A DNA stretch of 64,000 nucleotides, from the NCBI GenBank assembly GCA_963971575.1, contig OZ020619.1, forward strand, positions 20,466,813-20,530,812, given 5' to 3'. This DNA is from Liopterus haemorrhoidalis. Its lineage: Eukaryota; Arthropoda; Insecta; Coleoptera; Dytiscidae. This document shows positions 1-12,982 of this stretch, piece after piece. The notes under the pieces are model-generated. The model saw nothing but the letters and a program-made list of their open reading frames with translations. It was not told the origin of the DNA and searched no databases. Each line of letters starts with the position of its first letter. Position 1 is the stretch's first letter. Both the position numbers and the translations under genes were made by a program.

Positions 1-432
1 CCTGAACAACGAGGTGAAAATATAGTTGAAGTTGTGCAAAAAGTCGGTAATATAGTTGTAGTGAAATGTGATATATCTCATATTGCTGCATGCCATCGTA
101 TTCCTAATCGCGACAAGAATCGTGATAAGTCGATTATTGTAAAATTCAACTCTCGAATTATTAAACAAAATTTCGTAGCAGCTGCAAAAGTTAGAAAACA
201 GGAGTTAACTACATCAAACATAGGATATACATCAGCCCCCAATAAACTGATTTATGTTTGTGATCATTTAACGCCCAAAAATAAAGAACTGTTGTTCAAA
301 ACAAAAAAGTTTTGTCGGGAAAATAATTTTAAATACGTTTGGGTAAGTGATTGTAAAATTCTAATAAGAAAAAATGAAAATTCAAAGATTATTGCTATTC
401 ATAATGAGTCATTTTTAAACTCTTTAATTTAA
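1..432 (+). pseudogene. LINE ORF1 protein, C-terminal part
   Basis: The frame is open from base 1 to the stop at 430-432; an apparent start at 34 is an internal GTG, so this is the tail of a longer ORF1. It shows the arrangement common in the C-terminal domain of insect LINE ORF1 proteins: HRIPNR, then SIIVKF, then a Lys/Arg-rich stretch, then a short Trp-containing strand (KYVWVSDC) before KILIRK. In this family the protein packages the element RNA and is not catalytic. No zinc knuckle is visible in the part present. ORF2 begins 45 bases downstream in the same orientation. Confidence 0.65.
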
Positions 433-477
433 AATTATTTTCTCGCTAGAATTTCTTAAAACACTATTTGTATACAA

Positions 478-3334
478 ATGGATCCGTTCCTAACATGTTA
501 CTACCAAAATGTACGTGGCTTAAGTAGCAAAGTCAATGAAATTTATAAAAACATATGTTTAAACGAATATGACATAATATGTTTGGTGGAAACTTGGCTG
601 GACGAAAGCATTTATAGTAATGAAATTTTCAATGATAATTACATAGTTTTTCGTCGCGATAGAGATATTTATACTTCACAAAAATCATATGGTGGAGGGA
701 GTCTTATAGCTGTCTCAAACCGTCTCCATGTTACTGAAAGACACAGTTGGAAATGCAAAAATGTTGAGGATGTCTGGATATCTCTAACGCTGCCGAATAA
801 TTCGAAAATTCATGTATGTTGTGTATATCTACCAGGTTATTTAAGTTTGGAACATTTAACCCAATTCTATGATAATATTATAACTCTAATGAATGATAAC
901 TGTGATGATAAATTCTTAATTATTGGTGATTTCAATTTGCCAAATATTAACTGGATAAAACAATATGCATTACCCACTTTACTTCCAAGTGTAACAATGT
1001 CAGATAAAAAATCTCTATTATTTTTTCATTTCTAAACATATCAAATCTTAATCAACTTAATAATGTTTGTAACAAAAATAATAGAATTTTGGACCTATTG
1101 TTATGTAATAATGATAGGTTACTGGTTGAATCATGTGATACTCCACTGATATGGGAAGATTCACATCACAAGCCAATCCTCATAAGATATAATCTAGATG
1201 GTAAAATAAAATTTTCTAACTCAAACTATTCTAAAAGAAATTTTTCTATATGTGATTTTGGTTTATTAAATGAGACTATTATGTCATATAATTGGAAATC
1301 GTTGTTTGAGAGACGAGATATTAACTCTTGTATTAACATATTTTATAATATTATTTATTCAGTGATTGAAAACAATGTAACCTTAGAAAATAATTAAAAA
1401 TAAATTTCCTGTTTGGTATAAATCGTCAACTATTAAAATATTCCGCGAAAAACAGAAATTTCATAAAAAGTGGAAAACTTATAAACAAATTCCGGATTAT
1501 AATTAATTTTCCATATTACGGAAAAGGTTAAATTGTTGCTATAAATAGAGACTACACAGACTGGATAAAATCTGTAGAAAGTAGCTTGAAGACAAATCCA
1601 AAAGTTTTTTGGAGTTACGTCTCAGCTAAAAAGAAAACAGTGAATATCCCACAGAATATGATTCTTGATAATGAATCTGCCGATAATTATTCTGATATAT
1701 GTAAACTCTTTAATAAGTCATTTGAATCTAACTTTGAGCCCGGAATTTTGATTGATGATAATATGCAACAGAGTACAGAAACCATGTCGCAGGGAATAAA
1801 TTTTTCTCATATTAATAAATTTAAAATATCACAGCTTTTAGAACATGTCGATCTTAGCAAGGGGCCTGGGCCTGATGGTCTACAACCAATTTTTATAAAA
1901 CATTGTGCTCCTGCCTTAACTGAACCGCTTTATATCCTATTTAACAAATCTCTTCAAGAAGGAATATTTCCTGATTTATGGAAACAAGCGTTAGTAACCC
2001 CTATATTTAAAAGCGGATCGAAGAGAGATGTAACTAATTATAGACCAATTTCCAAACTAAACATCTTAGCTAAAATTCTTGAAAAAATTATATCTAAGTA
2101 CTTGTCATCAGCTCTAAAAAATATCCTTATTCCTGAACAGCATGGATTTAGAGCAAATAAATCTGCTATTACAAATCTATTACCTTTTACAGAATACTTG
2201 CACTCTAATGTCTGCGGTGCTGGCCAAGTCGATGTTATCTATACCGACTTTAAGAAAGCTTTTGACAAAGTCAATCACGATTTACTGTTCGAAAAATTAA
2301 TGTCGATTGGGATACATGGTAACTTGCTACGGTGGGTAAAATCTTATATTACTAACAGAATGCAGGCGGTCGCTATCAACAATTGTGTGTCAAATTTTAT
2401 TAAAATAACTTCCGGTATTGGTCAAGGATCACACCTAGGGCCAGTCTTATTCACAATTTTTATTAACGATATTAATATATGCTTTAAAAAAGCTAAATTT
2501 CTGTTATATGCTGACGATTTAAAAATATATTGTAAAATTAAGTCCGAAGACGATTGCCTTGCTTTAAATAATGATCTAAATAATTTTTTTAATTACTGTC
2601 AACAGAATTTGCTTTTTCTTAATACTAGTAAATGTCAGCATATATCGTTTACTAGAAAATTTCAACCTGAAATTTTTCATTATAATATGGGCGGAACTGT
2701 GTTAACCAAAGTAAATGTTATAAAGGATTTGGGAGTTTATTTAGATAATAAACTCAGATTTGACACACATATTGAAAAAATCACCTCATCTGCTCTAAGA
2801 AATCTTGAATTCATATTTAGGTCAACTAAAGAATTTAAAACACCTGAAAGCGTTATCCAGTTATACAAATCACTTGTCTGCAGTAAGATAGAATATGCAA
2901 GCATAATCTGGAATCCTCACTATCAAATCTATACAGACAGAGTCGAGTCCATTCAGAAACGTTTTGTGAGATTTCTGGACTATAAATTTAATAGGAGCGA
3001 TATTTGCCTAACTTATGAAGATAGATTGAAACGCTACAACCTTTTAAAGCTTTCTAACAGACGACTGTTTCTGGATATGTGTAGCCTTTACAAAATAGTT
3101 AACAATATGGTAGATTGTGCTGAATTGTTGAGTTATCTAAATTTCAATGTACCTCAGATTTATACCCGACAGCAAAATACATTTTATTTAGAAAATAAAT
3201 TATCTAATATAGGCAATTTCTCACCGCTGAATAGAAGTATTACTTATTTTAATAACATGTTTAATACATGTGATTTATTTTTTTTATCATTGGGTCAATT
3301 TAAAAGCAAAATTAAATCACACCTAAATAATTAA
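478..3334 (+). pseudogene. LINE ORF2: APE-type endonuclease and reverse transcriptase, frameshifted
   Basis: It would nick the target DNA and copy element RNA onto it. The ATG at 478 opens the endonuclease (YYQNVRGLSSK; VETWLDE with the catalytic Glu; IIGDFNLP). The frame breaks near 1015-1030 and the domain resumes as ILDLLLCNND and DSHHKPI (the catalytic His region) up to 1397. The linker at 1398-1585 carries stops and shifts but still reads FPVWYKSS in pieces. A long open stretch from about 1541 to 3334 holds the reverse transcriptase: GPGPDGLQP, NYRPIS, HGFRANKS, TDFKKAFDKVNH, IGQGSHLGP, LLYADDLKIY. The YADD catalytic pair is intact. At least three frame changes make the gene non-functional although the RT domain is undamaged. 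No RNase H domain is seen, as is usual for Jockey types. Confidence 0.85.
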
Positions 3335-3599
3335 TGTATAACATTTATTATTTGTCACTTTTTTTATTGTAACTCTTTTCTTTATTACTACTCTAATTAT
3401 TATATTGTTGAACCATATATATATTTTTTTTTTGACTAGGTTAATAATTTGTTTGTTAAATTATTATTTTTGTAAATTTTCAATGTACCATTTGATGTAT
3501 ATTTACTTGTAATTTGTGAAAATCTGTTGTAGAGATTTATCTCTGTTGATTTTCCGACGTAAAATAAAAATAAAATAAAATAATATTGCCATTTGAATA
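3335..3599 (+). other. LINE 3' UTR and A-rich tail
   Basis: AT-rich non-coding DNA after the ORF2 stop, ending in a run of TAAAA-like units at 3563-3583. This is the usual 3' end of an insect non-LTR element. Nothing else is visible. Confidence 0.6.
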
Positions 3600-4264
3600 A
3601 TAGGATACTTTTTACGGACGTACCTCGCCCAACGAAGTCCCGCTTTAACGAAATATTTTGTAAATCTTCTATTAATCAACCAATATCCATCTGTATGTCC
3701 GTCAATATGTTTCCCTTTTATATATGACCCAATGAGGGATACATTTTACAAGTGTACTTCGCTTAACGACTCCTTCAATAAAAGTATTTGTAAATCTGCG
3801 GTTTAAAACCAATATTTTTGATGAAATTTTGTTGAAACGCTTAAACAGACATTAATAACAATAATAAATGTCAAACATTATTAAAGAAATTGATCTAAAG
3901 TGGGTTTTTTCCCATATTTCATGGTTTGTAGGTATTTAGAAAGTGATAATAAATTGTGGGTAATTGCAAAAACTACTGGTCGGATTTTGATAAAATTTTG
4001 TATTAATTAATTTTGATAATTTATTTGTTTATAATTTTGCTACTTTCATGATAGGATATTTTTTATCGGCGCACCTCGCTTAACGAATTACCGGTTTAAC
4101 GAACTATTTTGAAAAATCTGCTTAATCGAGGGTACTCTCTACGGGTGTACCGTGTACCTCGCTTAACAAATCGTTCATCACTAAAAGTATTTGTAAATCT
4201 ATAGTTATAAAGAATATTTTTATGAAATTTCATTGAAACGCTTTGTAGCTACGTTAAAAACAAT

Positions 4265-4654
4265 CAGAGTCGGCGTTAGCATTTAGCGCCCGGGGCAAAA
4301 CCAGCTAAACTGCGCCCTTTTATTAGAATGTGCAGTAGCGTACCGCAAGGGGGTGCACGGGCACTCTCCCCCAAATTTTTCAAGGTTAAATATATAAATA
4401 AACAAATATTATTGTAAAAAAAATGTTTAATTTTATTACTTATTTTCAGTAAATTTTCTGATTTTATTAGAAATTTAACAATATAAATAATGAATGAAAT
4501 AAAAATAAGTGAAATCATATATTTTTTGCACACCTATCCATAAATTTCTAGGTACACCACTGAGGATCTGTATATTTGAGCGCTTGTTTGGCGGCCCTCA
4601 TAGCGGTGCGCCCTAGGCCTGTGCCCCTCTTGCCCCTGCCTTTGACCGCTGCTG
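4265..4654. mobile_element. hAT-like MITE (outer)
   Basis: The left end begins CAGAGTCGGCG and the right end finishes ACCGCTGCTG, with GCGCCC-rich subterminal DNA unlike its AT-rich surroundings. Flanking octamers aaaacaat (4257-4264) and ataacgat (4655-4662) agree at 6 of 8 positions, fitting an old hAT 8-bp duplication. It carries a second MITE at 4333-4562. No transposase is encoded. The open frame on the minus strand here is not a gene. Confidence 0.55.
4333..4562. mobile_element. hAT-like MITE nested in the previous one
   Basis: Ends CAGTAGCGTACC and GGTACACCACTG are inverted repeats (10 of 12 pair). The flanking octamers agentleft agaatgtg (4325-4332) and right aggatctg (4563-4570) match at 6 of 8. 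The interior is AT-rich and non-coding. It is younger than the outer MITE because it interrupts it. Confidence 0.55.
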
Positions 4655-5080
4655 ATAACGATAATAAATGTCAAACACTATTAAAATAATTAATGTTAAG
4701 TGTGAATTTCTCCACATTTCAGGATTTTGTAGGTATTTTATAAGTGATAACACATAATGAAATTTTGTATACATGGTTACAATATTGCCAATTCTATGAT
4801 AGGATACATTTTACCGGTGTACATCGCTTAACGAATTCCCGCATTCACGGATTATTTTATAAATCTGCTATTAAACATCCAGTATCCATCTTAATCTCCA
4901 TCAGTGAGTTCTTCTCTTATGTAAGACCCAAGCAAGGGTGTTTTTTATAGGTGTACCCCGCTTGACGAATCCTTCTACAACGAAGAAGTTTGTAAATCTA
5001 AACCCAATGATTAGAGACGTTTCGATTGGGTATCCAATCATCTTCAGTTTAATATTGAGTCAAGTTGTAAAAAAAATAAT

Positions 5081-5330
5081 GTAAAAAATTTCCACATTAA
5101 AATATACGGTATGGACAGGAGCGGTTAGTCATGTCTGACTGATAGTCTGTCCTACACTCTGGAGTGTAGCAGTTAGTCAACTCTGCTCTGATTTTCATTT
5201 TCAATATCTTGTATTATGTTATTGAAGTATTTTTTCTTTTCATTTCTAAGAACTTTATTTGTGCATTTCCTCTGTCTCACATATCTAATTTTAGTGGATC
5301 TTGCACAAATGCTTAGTAAGCTTTTTAGCT
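5081..5330. other. Non-coding AT-rich spacer
   Basis: No gene is seen. A short perfect palindrome pairs CTACACTC with GAGTGTAG near 5152-5169. Otherwise nothing is recognised. Confidence 0.4.
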
Positions 5331-6571
<1,241 letters not shown>

Positions 6572-7367
6572 TTTTCCTTTCTAATACTGACTCCTCACAA
6601 ACCTCATTAAACCATTCTTTCTTTTTCTTCCTTCTGCTTCCGTCCGACTCTTTTATTACCTCCTTAATGCCGGACCAAATTTCGTTGAGTGAGGTTTCTT
6701 CTTCACTTGCCAGTGTTTCAAATTTGTTTGATAGTGTAATTTGAAACTGACTTAGGGTTTCTTCACGTTTAAGGTTCTCTAAATCCCATCTCTTTATTGT
6801 TATTGCCTTTTTCATTACACGTCTTGCTAATCTTTGCCTAATGGTGTATATGACAAGGTGATGGTTGGAGTCACATTTAGCTCGTCGAATTAGCTACTTA
6901 GCTCTAAAACTTCGGACATCTATTATGTCACATTAATATCTTCTTTCCACTAGTATATGGTCTATTTGATTCCTAGTGCATCCACCTGGGAAAATCCAGG
7001 TGTGCTTCTGTACTGCCTTATGTGGAAACATTGTACTTCTAACATTCAAATCTAAAGACACTGCAAAGCTGGCCAATCTCAAACCATTTTCACTTGTTTC
7101 TTCGTGTAGACTTTCATTGCCTAAATGAGGTTTCCATAAGTCTTCTTTGCCTAGCTTTGCGTTGAAATAGCCCGCTCCAATTTTAATATCATATGATGGT
7201 AAACTGTTATATATTCGTTCAAGATCGTCATAAAACTCATCTTTAGCTTCCTCATCACTATCCTCTGTTGGTGCGTGTGCGTTGATTACCGCAATATTGA
7301 AAAATTTACCTTTAATTCTGATGAAAGATAGTCTGCTGGTAAGGTTCAAAATATAAGATATTTTCAA
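6572..7367 (-). pseudogene. RTE-type LINE fragment: endonuclease and linker
   Basis: On the minus strand the endonuclease half reads from 7367: VINAHAPTEDSDEEAKDEF, then a motif that should be GDFNAK but reads GAGYFNAKLGK, then NQIDHILVERRY. After a frame break the DVRSFRAK-like strand and the downstream helical linker follow to about 6572 (WSGIKEVIKES, KKKEWFNEVCE). This layout is typical of RTE LINEs, whose copies in insect genomes are often mis-annotated as 'craniofacial development protein 2-like'. The Gly-Asp of the catalytic GDFN is lost (AGYFN). The reverse transcriptase is absent because family S copy A joins at 6571. The 5' end is also missing. Confidence 0.8.
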
Positions 7368-8633
7368 AAAATTTCCGATTCAAATACAATCAGAAACTAT
7401 AATTATTTTTAATATAACTGATTAACAGGGCCGGCGGAATCGGGCATTCAGAGCATGCAGAGCATATGGGCGCCGTCGCGAGTGGGGCGCCAAATTAATT
7501 AGCGTATTGTAATTTTGTAGCGAAGATCTTTTTTTTAGGTCGTTACTTAAAATTAGTGGTGAGGATAGGGTTGCCAACTCCATAGTGTTCCAAAAAAGGG
7601 CACCCTGGGAAGAGTTGTAAAACTTACTGCCTAGTGGCTGTTTTTGCTTAAGAGACATTTTTAGTAGGCACTAAAGCAGTTCGTAAATTTTTCGAAAACC
7701 AAACGGTATTTTCCTTATCTAATTTTTAATATAGTTTTTAATACTTTTTTTTTAAATTAAATGGATTTATTTTATTTTATTTATTTATTTTTTTTTTAAT
7801 TAAAAGTTATTTAAAAAATCGTCTTGTAGCTTGTAGCTTAAAGTACGCTTTAAAAATTAATAACGTTTCTTAATAAAGTTTTTTTTTTTAATGTAAGATT
7901 GCATTCACAAAGTGGTTCAATGAAAACCGATCGCTAGATCATCTGTCTAGCGATCTGTCCTATCCAGTTAGGTCAGAAAAAATACGTGCTAAAAATACAT
8001 CTCAATTGGTGCAAGTTTATCTAATAAGCTACTTAATAAGGTAGTTTTGTTCAAGGAATCAAGGAATATTAATACAAACCTAATGACTAATTCATTGTAA
8101 ATAGTTTACTTGCACAAAAAAATTATCACAATAAATCACAAACAAATAATCAATATTACATATTTTTTACTTATTTTTAAAATCATATTTTCTTGATTTT
8201 TGGCAGATTTTAGGCTGTATCACTTTTTATTTTTTCTAGAAAATCCAACCAGTTATCTTTTAAATTAAAATAATTGAGAAGTTCACGCTTAATAAGTTCA
8301 ACTGAACATCGATCCCTATCTTTATACCATTTAGCATGCATAATACTAATAACTCAATAAACTTCGGCAATAAAGTTCCGAGGATAAACAATACAAAAGA
8401 TATTAATTTTAAAATATTTTTAAACAGAATTGTTTAAAATTACATGCCATTTGCTGCTAGTACTTGTACATTCAGAAAACAGTTTGGAATTAGAAATATG
8501 TAGTTTCAAAATTATTACGGAGCACTACCTGTTCTTCAAAAAAGTCGTCCATATTTAGATGAAGCTTTTCTTTCAAATCTAAATTATCGATTATTTCAAC
8601 AGTCTTCATATTGAGGGCATGCATTATCATCTA
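7368..8633 (-). other. Degenerate DNA: hAT-like left end and coding-like remnant
   Basis: CAGGGCCGGCGGAATCGG at 7429 looks like a hAT/MITE terminus, but no matching right end was found. A perfect 10-bp stem (GATCGCTAGA / TCTAGCGATC, loop of 7) lies at 7929-7955. On the minus strand 8200-8625 contains protein-like stretches in broken frames (for example KTVEIIDNLDLKEKLHL near 8600 and LIKRELLNYFNLKDNWLDF near 8280), perhaps the remains of a transposase cut off by the Helitron at 8634. The family is not recognised. Confidence 0.3.
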
Positions 8634-10107
8634 TCTATATCTATAAAAGGCAGTGTCCTGACTGACTGACTGACTGACTGACTCACTCATCACCGCCCAG
8701 CCCGTACCCCTGGGCCTAGAAACTTGAAATTTGGAGAGCATATTCCCTCCATGACGTAAGCACCCACTAAGAAGGGATTTTTCGAAATTCAACCCCTAAG
8801 GGGCGAATAAGGAGTGAAATGTGATTTCACAGATTCTTTAATATCTCTTCGGGTCGATAAAATATCGACTTAGTTTTTGCTTACAAAGATTACCCATATA
8901 AATGCCGAAAAACTTATTTCAGGATTTTGTACTAATCAACCCCTAAAGGGGTGAATCTACAATCGGGGTGAATTTTACATCCCGTTGTATTTCCTGTGTT
9001 TGTTGAGTTCAGGAATCTAATTCAGGAATCGGGGTGAATTATATATCCCGACGTATTTTCTGTGTTTGTTGAGTTACAAAATTTATTTTTGGCACATAAG
9101 TGTCTTTTTAAAATATCTGGAAATGGTATTGACAGTTTTTTAAAATTACGTCCCTAAAGGGTGAAAAGGGGTGAAATGTTAATTTAAGGATTCCTTAATA
9201 TCTCTTAGGACCAATAAGATACCGACTTGGTTTTTACTTACAAAGATTACCCATACAAATGCCTAAAAACTTATTTCACGATTTTGTCCTAATCAACCCT
9301 TAAAGGGATGAATCTACAAACGGGGTGAATTATACGTCCCGTCGTATTTCATGTGTTTGTTGAGTTATAAAATTTATTTTTTGCACATAGGTGTCTTTTT
9401 AAAATATCTCTAAATGGTATTGACAGTATTTTAAAATTACATCCCTAAAAGGTGAAACGGGCTGAAATGTTAATTCAAGGATTCCCTAATATCTCTTAGG
9501 ACCAATAAGATACCGACTTGGTTTTTACTTACAAAGATTACCCATACAAATGCCGAAAAACTTATTTCACGATTTTGTCCTAATCAACCCTTAAAGGGAT
9601 GAATCTAGAAACGGGGTGAATTATACATCCCATCGTATTTCATGTGTTTGTTGAGTTATAAAATTTATTTTTTGCACATAGGTGTCTTTTTAAAATATCT
9701 CTAAATGGTATTGACAGTATTTTAAAATTACATCCCTAAAAGGTGAAACGGGCTGAAATGTTAATTCAAGGATTCCCTAACATCTCTTAGGGCCAATAAG
9801 ATACCGACTTGGTTTTTACTTACAAAGATTACCCATACAAATGCCGAAAAACTTATTTCACGATTTTGTCCTAATCAACCCTTAAAGAGATGAATCTAGA
9901 AACGGGGTGAATTATACATCCCATCGTATTTCATGTGTTTGTTGAGTTATAAAATTTATTTTTTGCACATAGTTGTCTTTTTAAAATATCTCGAAATGGT
10001 ATTGACAGTTTTTTAAAATTACATCCCTAAAGGGTGAAACGGGCTGAAATGTTCCCAGCAAACATTTTTATCCGGACCAGTACTGGTAAAGCACATACTC
10101 GCCGGCA

Positions 10108-10360
10108 TTGAAAGTAATGGGCCAGTGCTGGCATTTCGTACTGGGCCAGTACCCCGGTGTCCCGTGGCCCTTAGCTGGTCCATTGATGTATCAGTTGCTG
10201 GCCCAGCAACGGTAAAGTGCATTGAAAGTAATGGGCCAGTGCTGGCATTTCGCACTGGGCCAGTGCTGGCATTTCGCATTGGTCCAGTGCTGGCATTTTG
10301 CACTGGGCCAGTACCCCGGTGTCCCCGTGGCCGTTAGCTGGCCCAGCAACGGTAAAGTGC
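10108..10360. repeat. Short GC-rich subrepeats in the piggyBac-like element
   Basis: Repeats of GGGCCAGTGCTGGCATTTCG, about 24 bp each, plus a larger duplicated block (GTACCCCGGTGTCCCGTGG then GCAACGGTAAAGTGC). They lie just inside the left terminus, where transposase-binding subrepeats often sit. The open frames here on both strands are read-throughs of the repeat. Confidence 0.7.
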
Positions 10361-10503
10361 AAAATAATCGCATTAGTTGCAAGATTTATTTCTGACAGAC
10401 TAGTGCTTATATTATACCCACTCTCTAGTGTTTCAAATGTAATATATGTGTACTTACCCAGTATTAAAATAAATTAATGGTTAGGTGCAAAATAAATACT
10501 CAT

Positions 10504-10674
10504 TTGGCCATTTTCACCATCGTTGAATAAATTTATTTAACAAGTAAAGTTGACAATATCGCATCGGTTTTAAACTATTAATGAAGAAATTAACATTGCT
10601 GTCAATAGAATGATGCGATATTGTTAACTTAAGTTGTTAAATAAATTTATTCAACGATGGTAAAACTAGCCGAT
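10504..10674. repeat. Imperfect inverted repeat with ~60-bp arms
   Basis: The left arm (from about 10505, with ACCATCGTTGAATAAATTTA at 10516) pairs with the right arm (ending TTCAACGATGGT at 10661). The inner arms also pair (GACAATATCGCATC with GATGCGATATTGT). The loop is about 50 bases. It could be a small fold-back element nested in the piggyBac-like transposon. Confidence 0.65.
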
Positions 10675-12780
10675 TGTAAATTGAATTAACAGTTATAATT
10701 TATTGATTTATTTATAAATATTAAATAAATATAATTTCAGGAATAACAGGAATTAGTTTCTTTAATTTATTAATTTAATGAAGAATTTTAAGAAAATGGT
10801 TTTCTGCCATTTCGGTCAAACCAATTTCATCCTAAAGATAAGGGGTGACTAATAATTTTCGCCAATATTCGTCTTGTATTATCTACCACATCTTTTCCCC
10901 CTGACTTGAAGAGTGCCAACCTAAAGAAATCATACTTGTTAAAATAAATTCAATAAACAAATTTTATAAGCATTAATGCTATAAGCTGTTCACTTTTGTA
11001 AGAACAAACTAGATCTGGTTATTTTGGTGATTTTTATAGTGTATTACTGACTTTTAGAAACTTGGTTATATTGTAAAAAAAGCTTTACAGTTTTGGATTA
11101 AGTTTGTATTATTTTAGGTTAGTATTATATTTACAAAATATTTAAGATGTCACTATTCAAAATGAAATATGACAAATTATATTTTTTAAATGACATATTT
11201 ATAATCTTGTATCAGATTTATTAATAATTGAAAATTTTATTACATGAAAAAACTATGATTGAACTAAACTAAAAATTAAACAATTTAATATGAAATAGTT
11301 TGTGTAAACTACGTCCTTAAATCTAACAAAACACACACAAATCACAATAAAAAACTGTATAATGGTCACAATCAATAACTATTCAAATACACATCTTTAA
11401 AAACTATTCACCAACACGTCCGAACTTATACTAACAGAATATCACTTGTACCGACCCTCGAAGGCCACGCCATTAGGGTGTTTTATGACTAAGAACGGTC
11501 AGACTTTTCAAATTATTACATTCAAAAAAAGTTATAAACATAAGCACTGGCCCGCTAGAAATAACCTTGGATTAATACAAATAAGGAATGCTTATAAAAT
11601 GCTGGTAAAGTACTTCGTATAGGCAGAGTGCGAAATACAAATGTGAAGTACATTATTAATACTGGCGTTGCACTTACTTCTGGTGCCAGCAATGTACCAG
11701 CGTAAAAGCAGTTTGCCGGCGTTCGGCCGTTAGTTCAATGTTTGCTGGGTTAATTCAAGGATTCCCTAATATCTCTTAGGACCAATAAGATACCGACTTG
11801 GTTGTTACTTACAATGATTACCCTTACAAATGCTGAAAAACTTATTTCAGGATTTTGTCCTAATCAACCCTTAAAGGGATGAGTCTACAAACGGGGTGAA
11901 TTATACGTCCCGTCGTATTTCATGTGTTTGTTGACTTATAAAATTTATTTTTTACACGTAGGTGTCTTTTTAAAATATCTCGAAACGGTATTGACAGTTT
12001 TTTAAAATTACATCCCTAAAGGGTGAAAAGGGGTGAAATGTTAATTCAAGGATTTCTTAATATCTCTTAGGACCAATAAGATACCGACTTGGTTTTTGCT
12101 TACAAAGATTACCCATACAAATGCCGAAAAACTTATTTCAGGATTTTGTCCTAATCAACCCCTAAAGGGGTGTATCTACAAACGGGGTGAATTATACATC
12201 CCGTTGTATTTCCTGTGTTTGTTGAGTTATAAAATTTCTCTTTGGCACATAAGTGTCTTTTTAAAATATCCCTAAATAATATTGACAGTGTTTGAAAATT
12301 GCACCCCTTAAGGGTGAAAATGGGTGAAATGTGAACTCAAGGATTTCTTAATATCTCTTAGGACCAATAAAATATTGACTTGGTTTTTGCTAACAAAGAT
12401 TACTCATTCAAATGCCGAAAAACCTATTTTAGGATTTTGCCCTAATCAACCCCGAAAGTAGTGAATCTCCAATTGGGGTGAATTATACATGCAGTCATTT
12501 TTTCTGTGTTGGTTGACTTATAACATACCTTTTTGGCATATAGGTGTCTTTTTTAAATATCTCGAAATAGTTTTCACGGTTATTTTAATTTCGGCCTAAA
12601 GGGTTAAAAGGGGTGAAATGAGATTTCAATGATTTTCTAATATCTCTGAGGATCTATAAAATATCGATTTGGTTTTTGCTTATAAAGATTACTAATACAA
12701 ATGCCGAAAAACCTATTTCAGGATTTTGTCCTAATCAACACCTAAAACGGTGAATCTACATTTGGACTTAATTATACATA

Positions 12781-12982
12781 AACTAAACCTAAAATATTAG
12801 TCTGTGCCTCATGACAAGATTATTATCTTAGGAGAGCACAGCCCCATCAAAATGTTTTATAACAATAAGGAAACCTAGTATATAAGTATTAATATTTATA
12901 TTACCATGTTATATAATTTAATAACTATCACATGTATTATTTTTTTTTTCTGGGAAATAAACTAAATAAATAAATAAATAGA
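12781..12982 (+). mobile_element. LINE/SINE 3'-tail-like insertion in H1
   Basis: About 200 bp that are foreign to the 291-bp unit interrupt it. They end in CTGGGAAATAAACTAAATAA followed by AAAT units, like the 3' tail of a short retroelement insertion. No domain can be identified. Confidence 0.45.

Larger units (their letters stand above)
1..3583 (+). mobile_element. Jockey-like non-LTR retrotransposon, 5' end outside window
   Basis: Non-LTR element with the order ORF1, endonuclease, reverse transcriptase, 3' UTR and an A-rich tail of TAAAA-type repeats at about 3563-3583. Everything reads on the plus strand. ORF1 is cut by the window edge, so the true 5' end and the target-site duplication cannot be seen. 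ORF2 has several frame breaks, so this copy is dead. The reverse transcriptase resembles the Jockey-type group of insects (established for the family; my clade call is by eye). A related but different reverse transcriptase lies at 56368-59268. Confidence 0.85.
3600..5080. repeat. Degenerate interspersed/tandem repeat tract with GTACCTCGCTTAACGAA motifs
   Basis: Two related motifs alternate. One is a 'gataggatac ... gtacctcgcttaacgaattccc' block near 3603, 4050 and 4797. The other is a 'gagggtac ... gcttaacgaatc ... gtatttgtaaatct' block near 3733, 4127 and 4935. Blocks are separated by AT-rich DNA that also repeats (aataataaatgtcaaacatta near 3860 and 4665). They look like diverged copies of a few-hundred-base unit, stretched by the hAT insertion at 4265-4654. 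There is no coding potential. Origin unknown. Confidence 0.5.
10054..11749. mobile_element. piggyBac-like non-autonomous DNA transposon
   Basis: Perfect 13-bp terminal inverted repeats CCCAGCAAACATT and AATGTTTGCTGGG. The neighbouring repeat units give the unoccupied sequence gaaatgttaattcaagg, so the target was TTAA. The right flank keeps TTAA (11750-11753); the left flank keeps only TT (10052-10053), implying a 2-base loss. A TTAA target with CCC-starting ends fits piggyBac, though Kolobok also uses TTAA. The interior has GC-rich subrepeats at the left and no transposase. Confidence 0.7.

Noticed and set aside
4276..4533. 85-residue membrane-like ORF on the minus strand
   Set aside because: Lies wholly within two nested MITEs; its hydrophobicity comes from AT-rich DNA.
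5152..5169. Transcription terminator or regulatory hairpin
   Set aside because: An isolated 8-bp palindrome in non-coding AT-rich DNA with no gene context.
10019..10382. Repeat-containing ORFs (for example MQNASTGP repeats)
   Set aside because: Generated by 24-bp subrepeats and open in overlapping frames on both strands.
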